Positions 1 through 6,827 of a stretch of DNA of 12,274 bases are shown in pieces. Position 1 is the stretch's first letter. The number at the start of each line of letters is the position of its first letter. Position numbers and translations under genes: made by a program. Below the pieces are notes generated by a model. It had not been told where the DNA came from. It did no database searches and was given only the letters and a program-made list of their open reading frames with translations. The stretch lies in the NCBI GenBank assembly GCA_964596135.1, contig CAZQTF010000114.1, forward strand, positions 1 to 12,274. Direction: 5' to 3'. This stretch comes from JADJNW01 sp964596135 (GTDB lineage Bacteria > Bacteroidota > Bacteroidia > Chitinophagales > Saprospiraceae).

Positions 1-1692
1 ACCAGTGCCGCCAGTAATACCGGAAACTACGACATTGTATTTATATTTTTCATCGGCTGCGGTGCAAGCGGCGGCGACGTTAATATCCAGATCAGGAGCC
101 TCGCATACGCGAATGTTGTCAATACCAAATTCATCGCGGCTGCCGGAGCCAGTTGCGTCATCGCTGGTCCATCTTAGATAAATACATTCCCCGTTAGCTA
201 AATTTAGATCGTTGATGCAAGCACCTTCATGGCTGATAAGTACTTCCGGCATAGCATCTGCAGTTTCCGGAGTTTCATTTTCAACAATAGTCGTAAAGCC
301 CGAGCCATCCATAGAATACATCAGGGAGTAGCCCAAATCAAAAGTGTTGCCGCGATTTTGGTCGTTCAAAACCAGGAAATCGAATGCAACGCCAAGATTT
401 GGAATGGTGGCGCCAGAGTTATTGCAAACTTTTAAAGTAATTGAGCCGGGCGTGAAGTCATCTCCGGATGGTTGAATCCAGAGTGCCGTGTTGGCCTGAT
501 TGGCTGCATCGGTGTAGTTTAAAGCATAAATACCGCCGGTAGTCTCACCGCCGGAAGTCTCACCACGAGCAAGGTCTCCGGCATTTACTGTACCTCCGAA
601 TTCGATAATATCTCCATCTGAAAAGCCAGTGATTACCCAGTTATTCGAGCATAACTGCCCACTACTTGGGTTGGGAGCAAATCCTGTGCCTTTAAAATCC
701 GTGAAATCTACGATTGGCGAACAATCGTCAGAAATATATATATCTTCACATTGGTTTTCTATGATAATATTTCCAGACATTACAGAAGCAAATACTCCAC
801 TGCTGGCTGTAAACGCTATCGTTTCGCTTGCATTTGGTGTAATCATAAATGTTACACAGCCGTTCATCGGAATTCCACTCATTGGCATAGGTACAATCGT
901 TGCATTCGTAAGACCTGCGGATTGTATCAATGAAATCATGGTAGCATAGTCCATTTGAACTTCCGGAGTGCCATCGGTGGCGCACACTTGTATATTGAAA
1001 GGGATGCCCACCGTAGCCGAACTGGGTACTCCGTAGAAAGTAAGGCGGTCGGCTACGACACCTGGCACAACGTAAGAATGATTGCAAAGCTGCTCGGTAC
1101 CGCTCGTGGCTGCATCAACCGTAGCAATTGTTACCTCAGTCCATTCGCTAAGAGTAAAAGTAGTATTTGGACTGACAATGTTGGTGTTGCGATAAAAAGA
1201 TTTGTCTTGACCCCAGCTAGTTCCATTGCCAACTACATCTACGCGGTTTGCCCAGGCAACACCACCATTTGTTAGATCATTGGAAGTTGTTAGAATCACC
1301 AAATCATCTCCATTGAAATTGGCAGCACCATTAGCAGCTATAATAGATGGGCCGCTACAACCGAGATTTGCAGCGGTAGGTACAGTAGCGGATGTATTCC
1401 TAAATAAAATTGTTTCACCTGCATTGAGTTCCGGTACCGCTACACAAGAGCTACCACCGTTTGAATTAGGTACAGTAGTACTTGGAGAGTCTGCATTGGC
1501 ATTATTGAAACCACAAACGTAATAAGTACCGGCTGGCGCGGCAGAGCCGCCTGTGTTTGTGAGTTCGAGCCATTTATTGTTGCTTGTCCCCTCATAATAT
1601 TGTGAGATGATTACCTGACTGTGGGTCGCTGCCGCCCAGAGCAAGGCAATATGCAATAAAATGATTTTCACAAAATTGTAGAACTTTTCCAT
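1..1692 (-). CDS. Large secreted lamin-tail-domain protein, C-terminus beyond the left edge
   Basis: An open frame of 564 codons runs from an ATG at 1692 to the window edge without a stop, so the 3' end is missing. Residues 1-26 form a signal peptide (hydrophobic IILLHIALLWAAA, likely cleaved after HSQ). Residues 27-205 resemble a lamin-tail domain (VIISQYYEGTSNNKWLELTN, later GDDLVILTT). Residues 213-312 look like an Ig-type beta domain. Residues 325-530 match a module I recognise from large Bacteroidota secreted proteins: FKGTGFAPNPSSGQL, W-x-x-x-GFSDG, FGGT, GDLARG, TTGGIYAL, then YLRWTSDD and GSGSRDEFGIDNIRV. Such proteins often carry further Ig-like domains, a nuclease/phosphatase domain or a T9SS sorting domain downstream; none is visible here. 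The start is supported by the signal peptide; there is no Shine-Dalgarno, as usual in this phylum. The enzymatic role, if any, is unknown. The next gene upstream also begins with a lamin-tail domain. Confidence 0.88.
   Translation of the reverse strand, partial: MEKFYNFVKIILLHIALLWAAATHSQVIISQYYEGTSNNKWLELTNTGGSAAPAGTYYVCGFNNANADSPSTTVPNSNGGSSCVAVPELNAGETILFRNTSATVPTAANLGCSGPSIIAANGAANFNGDDLVILTTSNDLTNGGVAWANRVDVVGNGTSWGQDKSFYRNTNIVSPNTTFTLSEWTEVTIATVDAATSGTEQLCNHSYVVPGVVADRLTFYGVPSSATVGIPFNIQVCATDGTPEVQMDYATMISLIQSAGLTNATIVPMPMSGIPMNGCVTFMITPNASETIAFTASSGVFASVMSGNIIIENQCEDIYISDDCSPIVDFTDFKGTGFAPNPSSGQLCSNNWVITGFSDGDIIEFGGTVNAGDLARGETSGGETTGGIYALNYTDAANQANTALWIQPSGDDFTPGSITLKVCNNSGATIPNLGVAFDFLVLNDQNRGNTFDLGYSLMYSMDGSGFTTIVENETPETADAMPEVLISHEGACINDLNLANGECIYLRWTSDDATGSGSRDEFGIDNIRVCEAPDLDINVAAACTAADEKYKYNVVVSGITGGTG
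532..561. repeat. Two-copy 15-bp tandem repeat inside the secreted-protein gene
   Basis: ACCGCCGGTAGTCTC and ACCGCCGGAAGTCTC follow each other directly with one difference. On the minus strand they encode the Gly-Glu-Thr-Ser/Thr-Gly pattern at about residues 378-387. Related proteins have a similar Gly/Ser/Thr-rich turn at this place, so the repeat may reflect protein constraint rather than a recent duplication. Confidence 0.5.
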
Positions 1693-1810
1693 GCGATTAT
1701 GATCTGTTAGTTGTTACAAATTTGTTGATTTTGGTCGTCATTATGGTATAAAAACAAGGCTCTTTCGCCACTTCTGAAAGATTCGCAAGAAGGGACCACA
1801 AAAGCATTTG

Positions 1811-1832
1811 AAATACCTTTGGGAAGGTATTT
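1811..1832. repeat. Perfect 9-bp hairpin in the presumed leader of the left-edge gene
   Basis: AAATACCTT at 1811-1819 is the exact reverse complement of AAGGTATTT at 1824-1832, with a four-base loop. It lies 119 bp upstream of the start at 1692 and downstream of the candidate promoter at 2086-2117, so it would be in the transcript leader. There is no T-run on either side, so it is not an intrinsic terminator. A role in mRNA stability, regulation or protein binding is possible but unproven. Confidence 0.55.
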
Positions 1833-2085
1833 ACATTAGGAAAGCCAACAATAAACAGGAAGAAAAATGGGGTGAGCAAGTGATTACCCTCATCGAATGT
1901 GAACAAAAACTGGCATAGTCTTTGTAGAATTTCTTCATGTGCATTACAATTTGTTAGCGTTCTTAGTACTATTTATGGTCGTCTAATAAAACAAATCTTA
2001 CAGACTAAAGAACCCAGAAGCTCTAAACTCAGGTCGTTAAGTTTAAAGACTACTAATGTTATAAAGGGTAAACACTTTTATGCGC

Positions 2086-2117
2086 CAAATATAGCTATAA
2101 AACTTGATTCCCTCAAA
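2086..2117 (-). promoter_or_regulatory. Bacteroidota-type promoter (-33 TTTG, -7 TATATTTG)
   Basis: Read on the minus strand, TTTG (2117-2114) is followed by 20 bases and then TATATTTG (2093-2086). This fits the known primary sigma-factor consensus of the phylum, TTG or TTTG about 19-21 bases before TAnnTTTG. It points at the left-edge secreted-protein gene and would give a leader of about 390 bases. It lies 107 bases past the stop of the preceding gene, suggesting that the left-edge gene is transcribed independently. Confidence 0.6.
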
Positions 2118-2224
2118 CGTCAGCAGGTTAAATTAAACTTTTTTTAACGATAAATTGAAAACCAGCACGTTGTAAACTGAAAAATCTATATTCGTTTTTT
2201 TCGATAATTTACTTGCCTAAATAA

Positions 2225-5200
2225 TTATTCATTGCCGTTCCAGGGGAAATTACCGCAATCTACTTTTAAAATTGCAATAACTACTTCATCCTGAACTGGT
2301 TGGCAAGGTGCCTGTGGGTCATCCGAAGTCAAAACCAGTGTGACATAACCTCTCATTGCATCCACTGCGCCAGGCCGGAAGAAAACAGCCTGGTCAAAAT
2401 CAGCATTCGCCAGAGGCTGCATATTGGCATCCAGAAACTGCCCCTGCGAATCGGACTCCCTAATACTCCAGGTACCGCCGAGGGGCTGACCGCCTTGCAT
2501 CATGAAAGCATTCAAATCGGCTAGCGCCAGCTTTTTGGTAGAGCAAATCGGCGCCGGCGCCTGACCTGCATCCATCAAAACCGGTGGTGTAATGGTAGCG
2601 GTGACAACGATGTCTGCACCATCGCAATAAGTGCCGTCGGCGAAGCGATGGCGCGGGAAAATGGCATACTGTATGGTGACCGGCTGCGTGAAACTGCTCA
2701 AATCGCCGGTGATTTGAATGTCGTCTTGAATTTGCACTTGCTGCGCATCTCCGGGATTTAAAATGACAGTGTAACCATCGGGGTCGGCGACAGGCGTAGC
2801 CGTGATGGTAATGCCCACGTTCGGATTGTCAATCATAGTGGGCATCACACCCAAGCCGAGGTTGCGAATGCGATACCGCAATTGTTCCCCCGATTGTAAT
2901 GTGATATTTGGCATGGCTTCGAGGGTAAATTGCACATCCATCGTGCTGATATCACCGTTGCCGTCATTAATTGCGTTGACGCAAAGATCATCGTTTGCTG
3001 GCGTGGCAGTCAGTGCTGGCGGCTCTACGATGCGAATGGTTTGACAAACTGCAGGGCGACAACTGCCATCGGTAGGGGGGGTATCTAGAATGGCACAAAT
3101 CTGGTAGGTTCCGCTCACCCCGATATTCACGCTTTGCAAAGTAGCCATTTGGTTTTGGGTAATGCCGGTTAAATCTGCATGCCCCACCATTCCCAATAAA
3201 GTGCCACCGGTGTAAGGATCAGCCGGAGGCATCGTCCCCACAAAATAAACAAATGCAATCCCAAAATCGGCTTCGCCGTTGTCGGCTATAGCCATATTGG
3301 CAAGATCGGTTGCTTCTATATCGAAATTACCACCTACGCAAGCGCCACCAGGTACAGTCAAAGTCGTAATGGCCGGGCAAGTGAAATTGCAATTTAAGGT
3401 ATTGATCGCTGCCGAACCGCTTGCTGTTCCAGTACAGCCATTGGCATCTTCGACGGCTGTGATGTTGATCGTATAAACTGTATTCGGGGCCAGCCCTGTG
3501 GTTGGGATAAACAATTCTTCACTGAATATTTCTACAGTTTGCGGGGTGCCGCCGTCAATGTCGTAAGTGATAAGCATCGGCAGCGTTCCTTGAGTGATCA
3601 TCAAAGGAGCATTGACAAAACCGTCAATACACACCTCATCTATCGTTCCGGAAAGCGTGACCATTGGCGCATTGTTAATTTCCACAGTGGCAGCGCCGCT
3701 TGCCGTTGCGGTGCAATTGCCGCCATCTATGTAAACACCAGTGAGAATATATTCTCCTGAAGCGTTGACATCCAATACGTAAGGATCATCGGTGGTTACA
3801 ATGGGCGTTTGAGCTATGCCATTTTTAGTATAATTGATTGTGAAAGTTGGGGTTCCGGTGTAATTTTCAAAATCAATCGTCAATGGGACGATATTTCCAG
3901 CGCAGGCAGTGCCGCCGCCGGTGAGGTTTGCCGTAGGACATACGATGTCGTAACTGAGTGCCGGCAATGTCGGATCGCTACATGCCGCATCTACGGGTAC
4001 GATGCGTGGGCGCACATGGATAGTGCTGTTGCAGGCGTTCGCCGGTATGATGTAGGTAGCGCAGGCAGGCTCGAGACTGGTAGTGGAGGTGCCACTGCAA
4101 GATAGCGGACATTGACCACCTACCGCAGAGCTATTAAGACCGAAAGTCGTAAAGGGAATTTCCACATTATTCGCAGCATAAACGCAATTGGCGGTCAGGT
4201 AAATACCCCGACTGCTGCTGGGAAAACTCAGGTTGTTCGTAGTAGCTGGATAATTGATGCCCCCACTCATGCCACCGGAAGAGCCACTGCCGTAGCCGAT
4301 GGATTGTATTACTTCATTGGCGCTATTGACCAGCCAAAAACCACCGTTACTGTTGCTGAACGCTACATTGGAATTGACGCTTAGAAAATCGCCGCATGGC
4401 AAAACCAATCCATTAGGCACCGTATAGGTAAAAACAGAGCCAAAGCCGCTGCTACCATAAGTAAAGCGGTAGCCAGAGATGTCGATCGAGCAGGGACCGA
4501 GATTGACCAGTTGAAAATATTCATCGCCACCGCCGCCGTCGTTCATAGCTGGGCGAATGATGACACGATTGATAACCAACTGCGAACCATCTGTCGGGCA
4601 ATTGGGAGGTATCGTCGTTTTAATGATATTTTGCGTAGCAATTACTTCGCCATTTGTGTATGGATCATCGGTGGGGTTGTCCACGCTAACCCACTCCAAA
4701 ATACCTTCCTCGGGAAGATTATCTGCAGTTAAGCTTAGTGAAATTTCGTCGCCGGGACACACATCACCCGCTGCTGTTGTACAGGCATCGTACGCGAGAT
4801 TGGTGGGGCATACCGGTGCTTGGCGGCAGCTATTGTCAATATTCACCATAATCGGATTGGAACAGCCCGAAGCATCGGTTACTACTACCGTGATGGGACC
4901 AGTTAATGTATTGGGAATACTGAAAATTCCTGTACCGTTTGTGCCTTGCGAAACGCCGTCGTCGAACAATTCATAGGTCACATTCAAACCACCGGAGGTT
5001 AGCGCGCCAATATTTACGATGCCTGCGGCAAAATTGTCCGGGCAGGAAATGTCCGTATCACTAATAGACAATGTTGACACCACCGCTACTTCGTATTGTT
5101 CAATGGTGTAGCAATCAGAAGGCGTAGAGTTATTTACTACGGCAGTTGCCGAAGCGGAGCCGGTTGGCGTAGATGCCAATGGCGAACTTTTGTCATCATC

Positions 5201-6325
5201 CCAAACCACGCTCAGTGTTTGATGGCCGCTCGGGGTGAATGTATAAGTGAATGTCGTGATGCCGGTTGCATCATTGCGATTGTAGGTATTCCAGGAAATC
5301 TGCGTGGCGCCACCGTCAAAGCTTACAAATGAACCAACGCCGCCTTTGGCGTTGACAGTGCCCGGCGTGACCGCTTGCCAATTGTACACTTCCAGTGTAA
5401 CTGTGATGTCTGTGATTGTGCTAGCGCATTGCACAAGTGGTGCCGAAAAGCTGAACTGATAAGCCAGTGCGTCATTGGGTTGTCCGGGATTCGGATAGTC
5501 CGTTTTTTGCCAACTATCCGTTGCCGGGTCGTAAACAAAACTTGAATTGCAGCCTTGCAAAACGGAATTATTTAATGCTTTACCGCCAGGATTAGGCACG
5601 TTGGTCAAATCTTCGTAAACAGCATCGGTGATGATCGGCATGGTATAAGTAATGCCCATTTGATAACAAGTGCCTCCCGGCAACAGAGATGCGGGCAATT
5701 CTGCCGAAGACAAACCGCCGCCGCCGGAGCCGGGTGTGCCGAGGTCATAAGCGCCGCTTTGCACTGCTACGTTGTCGGTACCGACGTTTGTAGCGCCACC
5801 ACCCCATTGCACCGCTTGCACGATCGAGCCATCGGGCGCAAAAAGCACAAGCTGATCACCATCGCCATCTGCCTGATTATCAATGGTAAAGCCGGTCGCT
5901 GCCCAATCTACATAATCGGCATTGGCAAGATCGCATACATCGAAGTCAATGGGCATATTTGGAAAATCACAGGTGGCGCAGGTCAAACCAGAACCTCTGA
6001 CGGGATTGGGGTTAGCGCCGTTGTTTTGACCTTCGCTGCAAGCTATGAGGAAAACTTCGCCAGGATCAATAATAGTGCCAGGAGGTAATATTACAATCCA
6101 TTCAGCATTAGAAATAACATAGCAGCTTGCATCATAAGGAGTTGGGCTAGTGTTGATCAATTCGACGATACCGTCATTCGTGCCGTCGTTATTGCCAGAG
6201 TCGCCAGAGATTTCACTAAAACGCAATTGGGCTATAGAATACATTGGCGCGAAGCAACATAAAATAACTATCCAGGCTACTGAAAACACAGCATAGCCTG
6301 AAAAAACACTGTAATGCTTTTTCAT
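2225..6325 (-). CDS. Large secreted protein with two lamin-tail-like domains and Ig-like repeats, no T9SS sorting domain
   Basis: The 1366-aa protein starts with a signal peptide (residues 1-33, ending SIAQ). Residues 34-180 form a lamin-tail-like domain (LRFSEISGDSG, DGIVELINTS, later DGDQLVLFAPDGSIV). A second such domain spans about 583-742 (LVINRVIIRP, DEYFQLVNLG, ISGYRF, GFWLVNSANEVIQSIGYG). Between and after them are Cys-rich Ig-like beta modules, including ones at about 420-500, 800-880 and 888-978. Two stretches near 506-563 and 983-1044 share a plan of Cys-Pro start, then DPYTNGEVIA or DPYTGGTLLG. The protein ends in DCGNFPWNGNE without a recognisable T9SS type A or gliding-type C-terminal domain, unlike the two smaller secreted proteins nearby. 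The start is chosen by the signal peptide; a second ATG seven bases upstream is out of frame. Function is unknown; an extracellular structural or adhesive role is inference. Confidence 0.9.
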   Translation of the reverse strand: MKKHYSVFSGYAVFSVAWIVILCCFAPMYSIAQLRFSEISGDSGNNDGTNDGIVELINTSPTPYDASCYVISNAEWIVILPPGTIIDPGEVFLIACSEGQNNGANPNPVRGSGLTCATCDFPNMPIDFDVCDLANADYVDWAATGFTIDNQADGDGDQLVLFAPDGSIVQAVQWGGGATNVGTDNVAVQSGAYDLGTPGSGGGGLSSAELPASLLPGGTCYQMGITYTMPIITDAVYEDLTNVPNPGGKALNNSVLQGCNSSFVYDPATDSWQKTDYPNPGQPNDALAYQFSFSAPLVQCASTITDITVTLEVYNWQAVTPGTVNAKGGVGSFVSFDGGATQISWNTYNRNDATGITTFTYTFTPSGHQTLSVVWDDDKSSPLASTPTGSASATAVVNNSTPSDCYTIEQYEVAVVSTLSISDTDISCPDNFAAGIVNIGALTSGGLNVTYELFDDGVSQGTNGTGIFSIPNTLTGPITVVVTDASGCSNPIMVNIDNSCRQAPVCPTNLAYDACTTAAGDVCPGDEISLSLTADNLPEEGILEWVSVDNPTDDPYTNGEVIATQNIIKTTIPPNCPTDGSQLVINRVIIRPAMNDGGGGDEYFQLVNLGPCSIDISGYRFTYGSSGFGSVFTYTVPNGLVLPCGDFLSVNSNVAFSNSNGGFWLVNSANEVIQSIGYGSGSSGGMSGGINYPATTNNLSFPSSSRGIYLTANCVYAANNVEIPFTTFGLNSSAVGGQCPLSCSGTSTTSLEPACATYIIPANACNSTIHVRPRIVPVDAACSDPTLPALSYDIVCPTANLTGGGTACAGNIVPLTIDFENYTGTPTFTINYTKNGIAQTPIVTTDDPYVLDVNASGEYILTGVYIDGGNCTATASGAATVEINNAPMVTLSGTIDEVCIDGFVNAPLMITQGTLPMLITYDIDGGTPQTVEIFSEELFIPTTGLAPNTVYTINITAVEDANGCTGTASGSAAINTLNCNFTCPAITTLTVPGGACVGGNFDIEATDLANMAIADNGEADFGIAFVYFVGTMPPADPYTGGTLLGMVGHADLTGITQNQMATLQSVNIGVSGTYQICAILDTPPTDGSCRPAVCQTIRIVEPPALTATPANDDLCVNAINDGNGDISTMDVQFTLEAMPNITLQSGEQLRYRIRNLGLGVMPTMIDNPNVGITITATPVADPDGYTVILNPGDAQQVQIQDDIQITGDLSSFTQPVTIQYAIFPRHRFADGTYCDGADIVVTATITPPVLMDAGQAPAPICSTKKLALADLNAFMMQGGQPLGGTWSIRESDSQGQFLDANMQPLANADFDQAVFFRPGAVDAMRGYVTLVLTSDDPQAPCQPVQDEVVIAILKVDCGNFPWNGNE

Positions 6326-6446
6326 AAGTCATGATTTGAGAAAGAAATCGAGAATTGCCTACTTGTACTTAAAGCCTTCTAGTAGGAATAACAATTGCAT
6401 CTAGTTGCTTGGGATAGAACGATTGTAGAAGTAAAAACTTGTGATG

Positions 6447-6478
6447 CAAATATATGAACTTTTTAAAATCGAAAAAAT
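6447..6478 (-). promoter_or_regulatory. Candidate promoter of the 1366-aa gene (-7 TATATTTG)
   Basis: On the minus strand TATATTTG (6454-6447) is an exact TAnnTTTG -7 element, identical to the one at 2086-2093. About 20 bases upstream lies a T-run (about 6477-6472) rather than a clean TTTG, so the -33 half is weak. The predicted start of transcription would give a leader of about 115 bases before the ATG at 6325. Confidence 0.5.
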
Positions 6479-6529
6479 AGCGATCGTAGGAAAATGTTAA
6501 AACTTAATATTGGATTCATGCCAAAGAAG

Positions 6530-6539
6530 AGAGCGCTCT
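6530..6539. repeat. 10-bp perfect palindrome AGAGCGCTCT upstream of a promoter
   Basis: The self-complementary AGAGCGCTCT stands out in AT-rich sequence about 50 bp upstream of the candidate -33 region for the 1366-aa gene. It could be a regulator binding site, but it is short and no second copy was noticed in the window. Confidence 0.3.
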
Positions 6540-6629
6540 TGAAAAAATATAGTTTTGTCTGACTTAGATTATTGATATTCAAATTATTAGTGCGTTGTAA
6601 ATATGAATTTTTTAATGATTAATTGCTCA

Positions 6630-6637
6630 AAAAATAA
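6630..6637. repeat. Left copy of 8-bp direct repeat AAAAATAA flanking the inverted-repeat element
   Basis: AAAAATAA directly abuts the left terminal repeat that starts at 6638. The same eight bases occur directly after the right terminal repeat. This is consistent with a target-site duplication, although the sequence is A-rich and a chance match is possible. Confidence 0.5.
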
Positions 6638-6726
6638 GGTAGTGGGTCAAATCGGTTGATTTGCTTTTCAGATTTCGTAAATCTTGAAGATTTGCGAAAT
6701 CTCGTCCACTCTTTTGACCCATTACC
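6638..6726. mobile_element. MITE-like 89-bp inverted-repeat element
   Basis: The ends are GGTAGTGGGTCAAA (6638-6651) and TTTGACCCATTACC (6713-6726), 14-bp terminal inverted repeats with one mismatch, which would be a G-U pair in RNA. Inside, 6670-6685 and 6687-6702 form a 16-bp near-perfect palindrome (one mismatch), and CAAATC-GGTT-GATTTG (6648-6663) forms a smaller competing hairpin. Identical octamers AAAAATAA abut both ends (6630-6637 and 6727-6734). The element is too small to encode a transposase, so it would be non-autonomous and moved in trans; an 8-bp duplication is used by several insertion-sequence families, but I cannot assign one. It lies between the candidate promoter of the 1366-aa gene and the terminator of the 608-aa gene. 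The alternative is a purely structural RNA or protein-binding palindrome. Confidence 0.5.
6670..6702. repeat. Internal 33-bp near-perfect palindrome of the small element
   Basis: Two 16-base arms flank a central G at 6686 and pair with one mismatch (T at 6678 opposite G at 6694, a possible G-U pair in RNA). A transcript in either direction would fold into a long AT-rich hairpin. No T-run follows, so it is not an intrinsic terminator by itself. Confidence 0.7.
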
Positions 6727-6734
6727 AAAAATAA
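6727..6734. repeat. Right copy of 8-bp direct repeat AAAAATAA
   Basis: This is identical to the octamer at 6630-6637 and lies immediately outside the right terminal inverted repeat. Together they look like a target-site duplication. Confidence 0.5.
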
Positions 6735-6773
6735 GAGCGGTGAGCAATGCCCGACCAACAAATTCAGGCAGAT

Positions 6774-6815
6774 TAAAAAGGAGAAAGACACTTCTAAATG
6801 CGGAAATGTCTTTCT
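6774..6815 (-). terminator. Intrinsic terminator after the 608-aa gene
   Basis: On the minus strand, AGAAAGACA (6815-6807) pairs with TGTCTTTCT (6790-6782), a perfect 9-bp stem. A further 3-bp inner pairing is possible in the 16-base loop. A five-base T-run follows at 6779-6775. The stem begins 13 bases past the stop codon at 6828, which is the expected place for the end of that transcript. The stem is AT-rich, so its strength may be moderate. Confidence 0.65.
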
Positions 6816-6827
6816 ACCGATGGTATT

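Larger units (their letters stand above)
1693..2224. other. AT-rich intergenic region between two minus-strand secreted-protein genes
   Basis: This 532-bp gap lies between the stop of the 1366-aa gene and the start of the left-edge gene. It holds a good promoter match at 2086-2117 and a perfect 9-bp hairpin at 1811-1832, both listed separately. A 69-codon minus-strand frame (1906 to 1697) ends four bases before the ATG at 1692, and an 82-codon plus-strand frame covers 1899-2147. Neither resembles a known protein, and I do not call them genes. I see no convincing terminator after the 1366-aa gene. Confidence 0.6.

Noticed and set aside
1697..1906. A 69-codon minus-strand frame just upstream of the left-edge gene
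   Set aside because: There is no recognisable family and no start signal, and it lies in AT-rich intergenic DNA; kept only as a note in the leader finding.
1899..2147. An 82-codon plus-strand frame in the 532-bp gap
   Set aside because: It overlaps a good minus-strand promoter match, has low-complexity AT-driven composition and matches no family I know.
4557..4976. A long plus-strand frame opposite the 1366-aa gene
   Set aside because: It is a shadow of the minus-strand coding sequence; the minus-strand frame has a signal peptide and coherent domains.
6638..6726. Interpretation of the paired inverted repeats as a bidirectional terminator
   Set aside because: No T-run follows the outer or inner stem on either strand, and a better terminator for the neighbouring gene is at 6774-6815.
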